Assembly (NCBI GenBank): GCA_021521415.1
Contig: JAIQDT010000172.1
Span: forward strand, 124,001-188,000
DNA length: 64,000 bases
Direction: 5' to 3'
Source of the DNA: Bidens hawaiensis
Taxonomy: Eukaryota > Streptophyta > Magnoliopsida > Asterales > Asteraceae
Each line of letters opens with the position of its first letter. Position 1 is the first letter of the stretch. The notes beneath the pieces were generated by a model. It saw only the letters and a program-made list of their open reading frames with translations, searched no databases and was not told the origin of the DNA. This document shows, one piece after another, positions 11,339 to 23,128 of this stretch. Made by a program: the position numbers and the translations under genes.

Positions 11339-12173
11339 TGTTGAGTCAAAAATTTGACAAAGATGAAGTACATGGAAGATTGGAATCTTCTCAACCTCCT
11401 CAGAATTCGCTAAGTATGGATCCGGGCACACCTTAGACATTCGAGCAAGCTTTTACTTAGTCGAGTACGAAATTTTGTCTATCGGGCAAGGTTATCTTCA
11501 AATAGTCTTCTTTAGTGGATATCCGAGCAGGGTTTGCAAATTAGTGCGTTGCCGGGCAAGGTTCACTAGTTTATGTAAATCCGGGCAAGGTTCACTTTGT
11601 AAAGCAAGTCTGTTCTTCAAATCCAAGTAAAGTTCACTCCCGAGTAAGCTTTTGGCTAACCAAGCTCATGAAGCCAAGTGATTGGAAGGCCGGGCAAGGT
11701 ATTCGTTAATAATAGTGGTCCGAACAAGCTTGATGATTGAAATGGAATATCACTAAGTAACATCGGGCAAGGTTCAACTCAAGCAAGGAACAGTACTCCC
11801 GAGTACGCTTTGCTAATAAGTTATTTTATAGCAAGGAGTTGAAATGGACCATTCAAGAATAATGTTGCTCGTAAGGGTTTGTCGGGCAAATTCTGGCAAA
11901 GTCAAGAAGTCTAAAGTCTACCCGGTGAGTATTTTACTTGGTAAAATACTCTTCAACTAAAGTCTACCCGGAAACTGATTCCGAGCACACTTCTATGTTA
12001 CCAAGTCCTGAAGGATGGCAGAGTGCACCACGTACTCGGAATGTGAAGTTTGATGCAAAGCCCACCCGGACGACTTGTTTTACAATTAGACTATTTTCTG
12101 ATTATGTAATTTAAATATGTATGTACGTTTGGGGTTTCTAGAAGGAATGACAGTTGTCCTAGGGTGGCAGGCC

Positions 12174-12181
12174 TATAAATA
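12174..12181 (+). promoter_or_regulatory. TATA box of S1 5' LTR
   Basis: TATAAATA, conserved in the 3' LTR (38880-38887) and in the S2 LTR (minus, 3669-3676), followed by the conserved AGGGCACGCCGCC. Confidence 0.65.
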
Positions 12182-12551
12182 GCATGTTTTAGGGCACGCC
12201 GCCAGAGAGAGAGAACAAGACGGACAAGGCAGACAGACATATTTATTAAGAATAGAATATTGTGTGTGTGACGGCTATCTTAGTACGGATAAACCTTCAA
12301 GAAACCCTAAATCGATTACCCTTTGTATGATGAACTTTATATAAATGGAAATCTTTTGAGTGAATCTTGTTTGAGTTAGTTACCTTTGATTATGTATTGC
12401 AACCACCCTATTTATTATTGATTCCGCCTTTAATAAACAGTAATCTTTCTAAATATAGCAACACGTCATTAACTCCCTTGTCGACACATTAATCTGTGTG
12501 AGTTATGGCATGATTTGAGTAAGATCCAGCTGAAATCGGGGACCAGACAAG

Positions 12552-12569
12552 TGGTATCAGAGCTTGTTG
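12552..12569 (+). other. Primer-binding site (S1)
   Basis: TGGTATCAGAGCTTGTTG, complementary to initiator Met tRNA, 2 bases after the LTR end. Confidence 0.85.
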
Positions 12570-12851
12570 CTGCTATTTTGGAAAGATTGTTGCTGATTGA
12601 GGATTTGAAGAAGAATGACGTCAGCAGACCACTGTTACATTGAAACGTGACGTCAGAAGCCATGTTCTTTATTTTTCTTCCAAATCTACAATCATTTGGT
12701 TTTTTCTCTTCCTTATTTTAATCAAAGTTTTAATCTTTATATATAAATCTTGCTCTTATCGCATCAGACACCTCAGATCTAAACAATCGGTTTTCAGTTT
12801 TAATTATTTTGAACTCTGTTATTACAAAGAAACTACTTTTGATTTCTCAAA

Positions 12852-14993
12852 ATATCTGGTTACGAGGAACAAGAAGTCTCTACTAACAAGATTCCTAGAT
12901 TGTCTGGACAGGAAAATTTCACTAAATGGAAGGTCTTGTTTGAAGCAGCCGTTTGCTATAATGATGTTGATATGTGGAACTCCATCAAGAATGGTCCACA
13001 AGGGGAAGTTGCAGAATGTGCAAATCAGGCAGCAACTGCTGCTGTGAGAGAGAAAGGATGAGAAAGGTAGATGACAAGGCTTTAGCTATGTTGAACTAGG
13101 TCTGTCTTGGGAAATACTTACCAAGGTTGCACATCATCCCAATGCCAAGGCAATGTATGATGCAATACTTGAAATGTTTGAGGGAAACGTTGAACTCAAA
13201 AACATCAAGAAGCAGAGATTGAAGCAGCAACTAGAAAGATTCAAGTATAAAGAAGGAGAAAGGTTGAAATCAATTCTGGAGAGGTTTCTGGGAATTGTGA
13301 ATGATCTCAGAACCACAGATTATGTCATAACTGACTTTGACCTCAATACCAAGCTGCTCAACTCTATGCCAAAGGAATGGTATACTGCCTGCAAGTTCAC
13401 CCATACAAAGCACAACTTCAATGAGCTAAAAGTGGATGATATAGTGTGCTTTCTTCAAGCTGCAGAAATAGAGATGATAGGGAATGAAATGATTAAGGAG
13501 GAAAGAACCTGCTTCAATGATTCAAACGCATTGATTGCACCTACGGGTAATTTGACTTCCAAGAATCAAAAGCATATTCCTATCATTGAAGAACCTGTTG
13601 AACTTAATTCTGATACTCCAAAATCATTTGTTGGGGTTAGCAATCAAGGAAACCAGCAAAGATTCAATGTGCAGCTGATTGATGACACTGATTCTACCTC
13701 TATGGCAAGTGGGAATGTTCCTCACACTAGTGATGGAAATTGTCAAGGCAGTGATACTCAAGCCTTGCTTTCAATGTTCACTGAGTCATAAAATGCATTT
13801 GTTGCAAAGAATCTAATTCACACAAGTGTAGTACAAGATGATCTTGAGCATATAGATGCTGATGACTTGGAGGACATGGATTTGAAGTGGCAAGCAGCCA
13901 TGTTTGCTCTTAGAAGCAAGAGGATTTACAACAGGACTGGTAGGTCACTCCTACCAGGAACAAATGAAAGAATTGGTTTTGACAAGTCAAAAGCCATCTG
14001 CTACAACTGCCAACAGCCTGGTCATTTTGCAAGAGAATGTAACATGCCAAGAAATTTCCAAGTGAACCAATTTCAAAACCAACCAAGAAATCAACAGCCT
14101 CAGTATCAAAAATAGACTCAATATCAGCAGAGACCCAACACCAACAACTTCAACAACAATCCCAACAACAACTATAATCCCAACTTCAACAACTTTCAAC
14201 CTCAAATTAACAATCATGATCAAGGAATGCCTCAAAATCAAGGCTTTTAGAGAAACAACAACCAAAACCTTCAAAATGTTCCTAAAAACACTGTTCCAGC
14301 CAATCAAAACCAAATCAGAATTCAAGGAAATGTTGCTATAACAACACAGCATGAAGGTAACTTTGATTGGAGCAATCATGAAGAAGATATGCAGATGATA
14401 TCAAAAGGGCAAATGTGGCATTCATGGCTATAATTGAGAAAGAAGCTGGATCATCATCTCAGGTACATTCTGCTCCTACTATTGATTTAACTGAAGTTAT
14501 CAATGAACTGAAAATGAGAGTAGGCAAGCTGGAAAGTGAGTGTTTTAAGAAACAAAGTATCATCAATGCATATGAGGCGAGTGAACTAGTGAGTGAAGAA
14601 AGAATGAAAAGTTTGGAAGAAGATTGTGTAAACAGTTATAGAGCTCAGAAAAGATTCACCACTGAAATTGATGGGTTGAAGAAAATGATTATAGAAGAGA
14701 AGGTGCTAAACACAAAACTGCAAGCTGACAACGAATTCTTGAAGAACTTGGTCTCCATTGGAAACATCTGTGGAATTTTAAACCAAGTTAAAGAAGAAGA
14801 CAAGTACAAAGCAGTACCACCACCTTTCAACAACAACTTTATGCCAAGAGTTGATAAAGAAAAAAGAAATGCATATCTACAACAATTCCAAGATGTCTTT
14901 CAAGACAAAGAAGAATTTGTGAATTTGTACAAGAATGTTGAGGTGAGTGAAGAAGGAGAGTTTGTTGTGAAGAAAGAGTTGAAAGAAGAAAAG
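12852..14993 (+). pseudogene. gag: Sirevirus gag, first part (S1)
   Basis: Homology starts at 12852, where the ATG seen in S2 is ATA. A two-base gain in a GA run near 13045 and a one-base loss near 13098 shift the frame. From 13153 the capsid region is open, then stops occur at 13789 (TAA for TAT) and in the Asn/Gln-rich stretch (14113, 14248). A CCHC zinc knuckle CYNCQQPGHFAREC is at about 14000-14041. 14415-14993 encodes a charged, probably coiled-coil segment (KMRVGKLESECFKKQS; EERMKSLEEDC). At 14993 it is interrupted by the chromovirus, and the frame resumes at 25807 without a shift. This would be the capsid/nucleocapsid precursor. Confidence 0.85.
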
Positions 14994-15762
14994 TGTAACG
15001 CCCTGAAATTCGATTGGTAAACTAGGATCGTGAAATCATCGGAAACTATAGACTTTGGGATTCTGGACGATAAGTTCGGAACCCATATCATTGGAAAAAT
15101 CTGCTTTTATCATTTAAAATGTTTATTTTATAAAACGACATTTACGCCTGAAAAATATTAATTTTTATGCTTTCAAAAAAATTAAATGTTCTTATTTAAA
15201 AAGATTTCAAATAATTATTCGGAAACTGGTTTTATAAAAGTTTTGCTGAAAAAGTTTTAGTTTGTTTAAAAACTTATGAACTCGACTAGTCTTGACCCGT
15301 CGGTAGCCTAAACCCGAACCCGAGTCACCCGAGTATTTAAGCGGAAAATCAAGTATTCTTACACCATCTCTTTCATTTCCACCAACACTTCCCACCCAAA
15401 CACTCTCATTCTAGAGAGAGAAACTAGAGAGAGAAAGTCTTCAAACTTCAAATCCGAGTCCACAAATCTGTTTGTTGTTATTCTTGGTAAGATCTTCTTG
15501 AAAATCATCCATTTTCATAACCATTTTCGGCCTCAAATCGAGCAAAAACACCCATTTTCGTTTCTAGAGTTTTCGGGTCAAAAACCGTCTTGTTTTGGTG
15601 TCAAAATGCAGGCTTTTGTGTTTAAAATCACTAGGAATCGATAGCCCTTTCAATCCCGAGCATTTCCATGTCAAAAACTTCGATTTTGGGTCAAAAATCT
15701 GGAAAATCTGAAAAACCCGTAGGTTTCTCCGTCGCCCAGCTTGAAGGAGTCGAATCAGACTC

Positions 15763-16016
15763 ATTCGATCGAACCAGTCGATCGAATCAGTCCAGTCGAT
15801 CGAATAGGAAAGCAACCGAATGGTCTCCAACTCATTCGACCGAATGAGTTTCGTATTCGATCGAACGAGTGTCTATTCGATCGAACAAGTTCCATGTTCG
15901 ACCGAACGAGTTTTTCCAACTGGTTCGACCAAATGTGTTTCTAGTTCGATCGAGCGTGCCACAGATTCGATCGAATGTGTGTCTATTCGATCGAACGTGT
16001 TCCTATTCGATCGAAT
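15763..16016 (+). repeat. CGATCGAA array, 5' LTR (copy at 24027-24280)
   Basis: Eight exact CGATCGAA units and several variants (CGACCGAA, CGACCAAA, CGATCGAG), mostly within TATTCGATCGAACGAG-type words. Same position in the LTR as 403-688. Confidence 0.9.
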
Positions 16017-16528
16017 CAAGCCAGAACCAAGCTGTTTCGTCGTTAAAACCCAGTTTTTGCTCGAGGCCGCGTAAGCTCGTTTTCTTAGACTTATAGCACG
16101 TTGTTAACCTTATATATATGTTCAACTCTAGGCTAAGGAGATCTATTGTAGCACCATCCTAACCCGAGATCAAGGTGAGTTCATAGCCCCTATTTAAGCT
16201 TTTCAAAACTATGGGGTGGAAACATGGTAACTTTACACGCTTGGATAAAATCATTTATGCATTTATGCAAACACTCTTTAAACTATAAACTTTTGGATTT
16301 CTACACACGTGCGGAAATCCACAAGCTCTTTAAGAATCTATAAACTTTGGAAATCTATGAACATGGGAAAACCCATCAACTTATGGAGATCTAAGAACAT
16401 TGGAAATCAATGAGTATGGGAAATTCTATGAACATTGACATCATGGGAATGGGAATCATATTCATATCATCATAGTCATTGTGTCAGCATGGAAATCTAG
16501 AGATCAAAGCATCATGAGTTGAATTGGA

Positions 16529-16735
16529 CGCGAGAGTCTATTCTACTCTCGGTAGAACTCGCGACCATGAGTGGCATTCTATTCTCGGTGGCACTCGTAA
16601 CTCATGGGATTTCATACTAGTCTCGGTGAAATCCATAACTCTTGAGGACCTATACTAGTCTCGGTAGGGACCAAGGGAACCCAGGATTCTTTGGGGAGTC
16701 TATCCTACTCTCGGTGGAACCTAGCTGAGTCCTGG
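16529..16735 (+). repeat. Hairpin array with a 12-nt common loop (copy at 24793-24999)
   Basis: Four hairpins share the loop T(T/A)CTA(C/T/G)TCTCGG: 16529-16540/16553-16563 (CGCGAG..TCTA with TAGA.CTCGCG), 16569-16576/16589-16596, 16604-16614/16627-16636 (ATGGGATTTCA with TGAAATCCAT) and 16641-16652/16665-16675. A fifth, weak one surrounds 16704-16712 inside CCAGGA/TCCTGG (16681-16686/16730-16735). Stems differ between units. Confidence 0.75.
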
Positions 16736-17128
16736 ATGACAAGAACGAGGTAGTCTTGGTTTAAGTCTTGCGTGGGGTCAATCAAGTCTTGTGTGATCAT
16801 TGAGTTCCATCATCATTCATCATCATCATCATTTATTCACCATCATCTTGGATACTAGTAAACAGTGGGATCTTGGTGTTGGTTTATCTAGTAAACTTAG
16901 CATGCTCAAATCTATATGTCCTTATTTATGCTTAACTGCTATGTGCTACATGTACCGTTGGGAGACCACAAATCTTTGAGTAATCTTATCACAAACGACT
17001 CTAATGGGAGAATAATAAGCCCGCTGAGAGTCCAGGAGAACATTTCATGTTTTACTTACTACAAAAACCTCTTTGGGAAAACCAAGAGACCTTTTCTTAC
17101 AAACCATCTTAAAACCGGGTATTATATC

Positions 17129-17217
17129 CAAACATAGTAGTATAAGTTGTAGGAGTGGTGGGTTAGCCGCAGGTACACCCTATATATAAACCCCTACAAC
17201 CTATACTAGTATGTTTG
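17129..17217 (+). repeat. Long hairpin with 39-nt core, 5' LTR (copy at 25393-25481)
   Basis: Arms 17129-17153 and 17193-17217 (25 nt each) pair with two mismatches. The core 17154-17192 is 39 nt. Relative to 1708-1796, two stem positions changed in both arms together (G-C to A-T, G-C to T-A) and one mismatch became a pair. Confidence 0.85.
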
Positions 17218-17540
17218 TGTATAAACTCTTTTTCTTTAAACCTATGAATTCACTCATCTACTTTAAGTAGTTGACAGTTTGTTACATGTTTTCAGGAAAT
17301 AATGCAGCAAGAAATCCCTAGCAAGTTTAGAGGCCTTAGAGAGATGAAGGCTAGTCTAGGAGTTATTTGGAAACTTGATATTTTGTATTAAAACAATTTG
17401 TTTCATGTTACCTGGATGGTGTAATATTTGACGTTTTGGTTATGTTTATGCATTTAGACTTTTAAACTATTGTGCTCAACAATCACGACTTAGTCGCCGC
17501 GCCTCGATTATTCCGCCATCACGATCGGGGTGTGACAGAT

Positions 17541-17558
17541 TGGTATCAGAGCCAGTGG
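17541..17558 (+). other. Primer-binding site (chromovirus)
   Basis: TGGTATCAGAGCCAGTGG, 3 bases after the LTR end; complementary to initiator Met tRNA. Confidence 0.9.
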
Positions 17559-17812
17559 TTATAGGGAATTAGGAAACCGACCTAGACTATAACCTAGGAT
17601 CCTTGACTCTAGATAGCTCATGCATCACAATCACATGTCTACACTTATATACGTGCTGCGTGCTTATGTGTTGCATATTAACTGTTAATCTCTTGAGCCA
17701 TGTCATTCTGTGTTCTTGGTATAATCTATGTTCTCTATTCTTAATCTTTGGCGTGTCATTGATTCTATTTAACACTCGTTTTTTTTTTTTTTTTGTTTTC
17801 GTTTTGTCAAGA

Positions 17813-20800
17813 ATGCCTCCCAGACGTGCACCCGCCCCCTTGGACTCCGCTGATCTAGCCAACCTTATAGCCCAGCAGATCGCGGCTGTGTTACCAGGCA
17901 TGGTAACAGCCATCAGCCAGGGGCTGAGGCAAGAAGGAACCTCTGGGGCCAACCAAATTCCAGCTCAGAACGCAAACGAACCAGCAAATAAGCCATACAA
18001 GGACTTCATGGCTACCAAACCCACCAGCTTCAGCGGTTCAGAAGGCGCCGTTGGTCTCCTCCAGTGGATCGAAAAGATGGAGGCTGCCTTTGTTATTAGC
18101 TCGTGCCCTGAGACACTGAAAGTCACGCACGCGGCAAGCATGTTGTCTAAACGCGCGCTGACCTGGTGGAACAACGAGATAAGAACCCGCGGGCGTGAGG
18201 CTGCCTTGGCCATGACCTGGTCGGAATTTGTAGCTTTGGTTACCCGCGAGTTCGTACCTCGCAGTGAGGTGCAGAAACTTGAAGCTGAGTTTTGGGTGCA
18301 CAGAATGAAGGGCGCTGATCACCAAGGGTACACGGAGCGTTTTCACGAGCTCTCCCTTCTCGTACCACACCTGGTCACCCCTCCCTCCCGGGCTATTGAG
18401 CTTTACATCAATGGCCTACCTGACACTGTCCGTGGAATCGTTATCGGGGCTGACCCATCAACCCTACAAGCGGCCATTGAACTAGCTGCCCGACTGACCC
18501 AGGATCAGGTTAAGACTGGGGTCCTAGCCAAGGACACGGGCAAGGCCGCTGAGGGCTCATCCAAAAAGATCAACCGCATCAAAAAGCGTAAGGCTAGCAG
18601 TTACGCGATGGTTACTCCCGCAACCCCAATCAGCTCTGTCGCTCCTGCTCCCACCCCTTCTGGAAGGCCAAAGAGGGAGTACACTGGGGTTCACCCCAAG
18701 TGCGGCACTTGCCAATTTCATCACCCTGCCGGAACCCCGTGCTGGAAATGCACGAACTGTGGACGTTTGGGGCACCTAGCGGAACGCTGCAGATTTCAAG
18801 GTAATCAACTGGCAATACAGAGCAGCAGTTCCCAACCCAACAACACTCGAGGCTGTTTCGAGTGTGGAGCCACGGACCACTTCAAGAGCAGGTGTCCTCG
18901 TCTTGCAAATCTTCCTCCGGCCCGAGGCCGAGCCTTTACTATTGGCGCTGCTGAAGCTCGCCAAAATCCTGACGTCATTACTGGTACGTTCATTCTCAAC
19001 AATCTCTGGGTTTCTATTCTATTTGACACGGGTGCAGATAGGAGTTTTATTTCTAGCGAGTTGGTCCCATTGCTTAATCTAGGAACCTCTGTCTTAGACC
19101 CCGCTTTCTCTGTCGAAATGGCAAACGGAGAGTCTACCCAAGTGAACAAAATCGTTCGCAATTGCACGCTTACGTTTGATCAGACGTCTCTTAACATTGA
19201 CCTCATCCCTATGCAATTGGGAAGTTTCGATGTAATTGTTGGGATGGATTGGTTGTCCATCAACCACGCGGAAGTGGTGTGTGCTGAGAAGCTCATTCGC
19301 GTTCCTTGTTCTTCTGGCGAGTCCATAATTATTCAAGGAGAAAGATCAGGCAGATGTCTGAAATTAATCTCCTGCTTTAAAGCTCGGCGATGCCTTCGAA
19401 AGAAGTGTCTCGCCTTCCTAGCTCATGTCTCCATCAAGAAATCTTTGGGGAAGAAGCTCTCTGATGTCCCCGTTGTGCGTGAATTTCCAGACGTTTTTCC
19501 TAAAGACTTACCCGGACTACCTCCTAGCCGACAAGTCGAATTTCACATCGAATTAGTTCCCGGTGCAACCCCCGTGGCAAAATCTCCGTATCGTTTGGCT
19601 CCGTCAGAAATGCAGAAATTATCGAGCCAGCTACAGGAACTACTAGACAAGGGTTTTATTCGCCCTAGTTCATCTCCATGGGGAGCTCCAGTCCTCTTCG
19701 TCAAGAAGAAGGACGGATCTTTCCGGATGTGCATAGACTATCGTGAGCTTAACAAACTCACGGTCAAGAATCGGTATCCATTACCAAGGATTGACGATCT
19801 TTTCGACCAGCTGCAAGGAGCCATTTACTTTTCCAAGATCGACCTACGCTCAGGTTATCACCAAGTACGCGTCATGGAGGACGACATCGCGAAAACCGCT
19901 TTCAGAACTCGTTATGGACACTACGAGTTCCTAGTCATGCCTTTTGGTTTGACGAATGCCCCTGCGGTGTTCATGGATCTCATGAATCGCGTTTGTCGTC
20001 CATACCTGGACCAGTTTGTTATCGTCTTCATTGACGATATTCTCGTTTATTCCCGCTCTAAAGCCGACCATGAGCTTCATCTCAGGCTTACCTTGGATCT
20101 GCTGAGGAAAGAGCAACTCTACGCCAAATTCTCCAAATGCGAATTCTGGCTAAGGGAAGTTCAATTCTTAGGTCACATCATTAACAAGGAAGGCATTCAT
20201 GTCGACCCTGCCAAGATTGAAGCCATCAAAAATTGGGGAGCGCCTACAAAGCCAACCGAAATTCGTTCATTTCTTGGTTTAGCTGGGTACTACCGTCGAT
20301 TCATCTCGAACTTTTCAAAGATCGTATTGCCTCTCACAATGTTAACTCAAAAAGGGGAACCATTCATTTGGAACCAAGAGCAAGAAGAGGCTTTCCAAAC
20401 ATTGAAACATAAACTCTGTCATGCACCAATCCTGTCACTTCCTGAGGGTAACGATGATTTTGTTGTTTATTGCGACGCCTCGAACCAAGGTCTAGGCTGC
20501 GTCTTAATGCAACGCGGTAAGGTCATCGCTTACGCCTCGCGTCAACTCAAGAGTCATGAGAGGAATTATGTCACTCATGACTTGGAATTGGGTGCTGTGG
20601 TCTTTGCCTTAAAAATATGGAGACACTACCTATACGGTACGAAATGTGTCATCTTCACCGACCACAAGAGCCTACAACACATCCTCAACCAAAGGGAGCT
20701 AAACATGCGACAACGTCGATGGGTTGAACTCCTAAGTGACTACGACTGCGAAATCCGCTACCACCCTGGAAAGGCTAACGTAGTGGCTGACGCGTTAAGT

Positions 20801-22273
20801 CGCAAGGAAAGGACCCAGTTGCATGCGATCCGTATTCAGTCCAATCTTCCCTCCTTGGTTCTCGAAGCTCAAAAGCAAGCGATTGCTGGTGGTGATCTCA
20901 AAAATATGCTATCTTGCGGTGCCGAACGGAAGTTTGAAACCAAGTTTGATGGTATACTTTACTACTTAAATCGCATGTGGATTCCAAACTCTGAACCACT
21001 TCGAGAACTTATCCTGAACGAAGCGCACAAATCCAGATACTCTATTCACCCGGGCAGTGATAAAATGTATCAGAATCTCAAGTCTCACTTCTGGTGGCCG
21101 GGTATGAAGAAAGACATAGCTTTATACGTCGGTAGATGTCTAACATGCTCGCGGATCAAGACTGAACATCAGAGACCATCTGGCCTGCTACAGCAACCGA
21201 TCATACCGCAGTGGAAGTGGGACGAAGTCGCTATGGACTTCATCACCAAACTCCCGCGGACACCCAGCGGTTATGACACGATTTGGGTTATCGTGGATTA
21301 CTTGACCAAGTCTGCCCACTTTCTCCCTGTCCGCGAGGACTACACTACGGAGAAGCTGGCGCAGATTTACATTCGTGAGATCGTAACCCGTCACGGTGTG
21401 CCTAAGGGCATCACGTCTGACCGTGACCCCTCTTTTGCGTCAAGGTTCTGGAAGTCATTTCAGAAAGCCTTTGGGACAAGTGTGAAACTTAGCTCTGCCT
21501 ATCATCCTGAAACGGACGGACAGAGCGAAAGGACCATACAAACCCTGGAGGATATGCTCAGAGCCTGTATCCTTGAATTCGGTAGTAGCTGGGAGACTCA
21601 CCTTCCTCTTGCAGAGTTCTCATATAATAACAGCTATCATGCTACCATCAAATGCGCACCATTCGAGGCACTCTATGGCAGGAAATGTCGTTCTCCACTG
21701 TGTTGGTCCGAGACCGGAGATTCTCAAATCCTCGGCCCGGAACTGATACAGGAAACCACTGACAGTATCGCCATCATCCAGCAAAGACTTAAGGACGCCC
21801 GCTGTCGACACAAGTATTACGCTGACAAACGCCGCAAACCTCTGGAGTTCCAAATAGGCGATCACGTAATGCTCAAAGTTTCCCCCTGGAAGGGCATTGT
21901 TCGCTTCGGGAAAAAGGGAAAGCTTGCTCCAAGGTACGTAGGACCTTTCAAGATCATCGAAAAGGTCGGACCCGTAGCCTATCGCTTGGAATTGCCTCCA
22001 GAACTCAGCCGTGTTCACAACGTTTTTCATGTGTCGCAACTCAAAAAGTGCCTCGTTGACGAGACCGCTCAAATCCCGATCGTCACGGTTCGCATCGACG
22101 ACAAACTACACTTTGTTGAGGAACCTGTCGAGATCCTAGATCGAGAAGTCAAAAGGACTAAGCGAAGCCGGATACCCATAGTCAAGGTACGTTGGAACAA
22201 CCATCGTGGACCCGAGTTCACATGGGAACGAGAGGATAAGATGAGGGAGGAATACCCTCATCTGTTCGCATAG
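17813..22273 (+). CDS. gag-pol: Gag-Pol polyprotein of the Tekay-like chromovirus
   Basis: A single 1486-codon frame. I start it at [14 protein letters not shown] because the open frame upstream (from 17603) is leader with a T-run and Gag proteins of this group begin near such a motif. Order: capsid; two CCHC knuckles (residues 313-326 and 348-361); aspartic protease DTGA at 405; RT with FIDD at 739-742; RNase H with YCDAS (D888); integrase with an HHCC finger from H1072 and the D1142, D1203, E1239 triad (DD35E); a GPF stretch; and a C-terminal chromodomain ([12 protein letters not shown] ... [10 protein letters not shown]). All catalytic residues I can check are present and there is no frameshift, so the product could package, copy and integrate the element, with the chromodomain directing integration to heterochromatin. 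Ends 985 bases before the 3' LTR. Confidence 0.95.
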   Translation: MPPRRAPAPLDSADLANLIAQQIAAVLPGMVTAISQGLRQEGTSGANQIPAQNANEPANKPYKDFMATKPTSFSGSEGAVGLLQWIEKMEAAFVISSCPETLKVTHAASMLSKRALTWWNNEIRTRGREAALAMTWSEFVALVTREFVPRSEVQKLEAEFWVHRMKGADHQGYTERFHELSLLVPHLVTPPSRAIELYINGLPDTVRGIVIGADPSTLQAAIELAARLTQDQVKTGVLAKDTGKAAEGSSKKINRIKKRKASSYAMVTPATPISSVAPAPTPSGRPKREYTGVHPKCGTCQFHHPAGTPCWKCTNCGRLGHLAERCRFQGNQLAIQSSSSQPNNTRGCFECGATDHFKSRCPRLANLPPARGRAFTIGAAEARQNPDVITGTFILNNLWVSILFDTGADRSFISSELVPLLNLGTSVLDPAFSVEMANGESTQVNKIVRNCTLTFDQTSLNIDLIPMQLGSFDVIVGMDWLSINHAEVVCAEKLIRVPCSSGESIIIQGERSGRCLKLISCFKARRCLRKKCLAFLAHVSIKKSLGKKLSDVPVVREFPDVFPKDLPGLPPSRQVEFHIELVPGATPVAKSPYRLAPSEMQKLSSQLQELLDKGFIRPSSSPWGAPVLFVKKKDGSFRMCIDYRELNKLTVKNRYPLPRIDDLFDQLQGAIYFSKIDLRSGYHQVRVMEDDIAKTAFRTRYGHYEFLVMPFGLTNAPAVFMDLMNRVCRPYLDQFVIVFIDDILVYSRSKADHELHLRLTLDLLRKEQLYAKFSKCEFWLREVQFLGHIINKEGIHVDPAKIEAIKNWGAPTKPTEIRSFLGLAGYYRRFISNFSKIVLPLTMLTQKGEPFIWNQEQEEAFQTLKHKLCHAPILSLPEGNDDFVVYCDASNQGLGCVLMQRGKVIAYASRQLKSHERNYVTHDLELGAVVFALKIWRHYLYGTKCVIFTDHKSLQHILNQRELNMRQRRWVELLSDYDCEIRYHPGKANVVADALSRKERTQLHAIRIQSNLPSLVLEAQKQAIAGGDLKNMLSCGAERKFETKFDGILYYLNRMWIPNSEPLRELILNEAHKSRYSIHPGSDKMYQNLKSHFWWPGMKKDIALYVGRCLTCSRIKTEHQRPSGLLQQPIIPQWKWDEVAMDFITKLPRTPSGYDTIWVIVDYLTKSAHFLPVREDYTTEKLAQIYIREIVTRHGVPKGITSDRDPSFASRFWKSFQKAFGTSVKLSSAYHPETDGQSERTIQTLEDMLRACILEFGSSWETHLPLAEFSYNNSYHATIKCAPFEALYGRKCRSPLCWSETGDSQILGPELIQETTDSIAIIQQRLKDARCRHKYYADKRRKPLEFQIGDHVMLKVSPWKGIVRFGKKGKLAPRYVGPFKIIEKVGPVAYRLELPPELSRVHNVFHVSQLKKCLVDETAQIPIVTVRIDDKLHFVEEPVEILDREVKRTKRSRIPIVKVRWNNHRGPEFTWEREDKMREEYPHLFA

Positions 22274-22583
22274 TCATCATCTTTGTAATTCTAGAAATCT
22301 TGGAGTCTATGTAATAGTAATCATGTAATCAGGGACCAATATCAATCAATGAAGTATCATGTTGTTCCTATTTGCTTATAAATATTCTCTTATTTGCATA
22401 ACACCAAGTTTGGCTACCCATGACTCGTGCTGGAAAACACAAGTTGTGCATACTTAATCATGTAAACATTGGGGTAAACTATGTATCATTGAGCCAAAAT
22501 TTGTCATCATTCTAGCATTCATGAAGCATGGTTGTGTGTGTGTGTGTGGTGTCGTGTCGATTTTTCTAGCCGCACACAATGGA

Positions 22584-22667
22584 GTTTATACATTGATACA
22601 AGGTGAACTCGTAATTATAGTCCGGAATATAATTACATCAAGTTCACAGGTGTATACGTGTATAAAC
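22584..22667 (+). repeat. Three-part stem-loop in 3' UTR
   Basis: GTTTATACA (22584-22592) pairs with TGTATAAAC (22659-22667), GTGAACT (22603-22609) with AGTTCAC (22641-22647), and TAATTATA (22612-22619) with TATAATTA (22628-22635). All three stems are perfect and nested. Confidence 0.8.
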
Positions 22668-22720
22668 AATATGCTATTGTGTAACTATGAGTCATGAACT
22701 CAAGCTTCGTGTAGGGAATT

Positions 22721-22797
22721 AATCAATGAATGTTGAAGGAGTGGTGGGTTAGCCGCTGGTACACCCTATACATAAACCCCTTCGGCACAAGTTGATT
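22721..22797 (+). repeat. 39-nt-core hairpin, 3' UTR copy 1
   Basis: Arms 22721-22739 and 22779-22797 (19 nt) pair with three G-U pairs and three mismatches; core 22740-22778. Confidence 0.75.
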
Positions 22798-22881
22798 ATG
22801 TCTGAAGCGAGACTTGGAATTAGGGACTCATAGTTAGCGTGGCAGCTGTGAGGCGTTAAATTCAAGAGTTATTGAGGGAAT

Positions 22882-22960
22882 TATTCATTGGGGATTGAAG
22901 GAGTGGTGGGTTAGCCGCTGGTACACCCTATATATAAACCCCTTCAATCCGAAATGAATA
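22882..22960 (+). repeat. 39-nt-core hairpin, 3' UTR copy 2
   Basis: Arms 22882-22901 and 22941-22960 pair at 18 of 20 positions; core 22902-22940. The arm sequence (TATTCATT..GGATTGAAGG) is unlike those of the other copies beyond the last few bases. Confidence 0.85.
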
Positions 22961-23049
22961 TGTCTGATGTAAAGCTTGAAGGTGATGCCTTGTAGTGGAA
23001 AATATTGTGTCGTCCTGTGTGTCATTGAACTAATAGGAGTCGAAAGAAA

Positions 23050-23128
23050 CACCCAAGTGGAGTTGAGGGAGTGGTGGGTTAGCCGCTGGTACACCCTATA
23101 TATAAACCCCTTCAACTTGATTTGGGTG
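23050..23128 (+). repeat. 39-nt-core hairpin, 3' UTR copy 3
   Basis: Arms 23050-23069 and 23109-23128 pair over 20 positions with one mismatch and three G-U pairs; core 23070-23108 identical to copy 2. Confidence 0.85.

Larger units (their letters stand above)
11306..12549 (+). mobile_element. 5' LTR of S1
   Basis: TGTTGAGTC...GACCAGACA, 1244 bp. The first 33 bases are an extension not seen in the S2 and 4503-5687 LTRs: they repeat the LTR start and contain a polypurine tract (AAGGGGGAGAT at 11328-11338) before a second TGTTGAGTC at 11339. 11413-12075 is filled with CGGGCAAGGTTCAC-like units. The AATAA duplication shows that the outer start at 11306 is the integrated end. Confidence 0.9.
14994..17537 (+). 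mobile_element. 5' LTR of the chromovirus
   Basis: TGTAACGCCC...GGGGTGTGACA. In order: a possible TATA-like TATTTAAG near 15332, a CGATCGAA array (15763-16016), a hairpin array (16529-16735), a TCATCATCATT-rich stretch (~16800-16850) and the 39-nt-core hairpin (17129-17217). Small ORFs in it are repeat translations. Confidence 0.95.

Noticed and set aside
15207..17137. Several 60-88-codon ORFs, each repeated exactly 8264 bases downstream
   Set aside because: They are identical only because the two LTRs are identical; none is kept in the diverged LTR at 1-2121 as a gene.
17541..17558. Possible tRNA fragment
   Set aside because: Only the primer-binding complement of Met tRNA is present; no cloverleaf.
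18557..19336. Minus-strand ORFs inside the chromovirus gag-pol
   Set aside because: Antisense shadows of a long, well-conserved coding frame.
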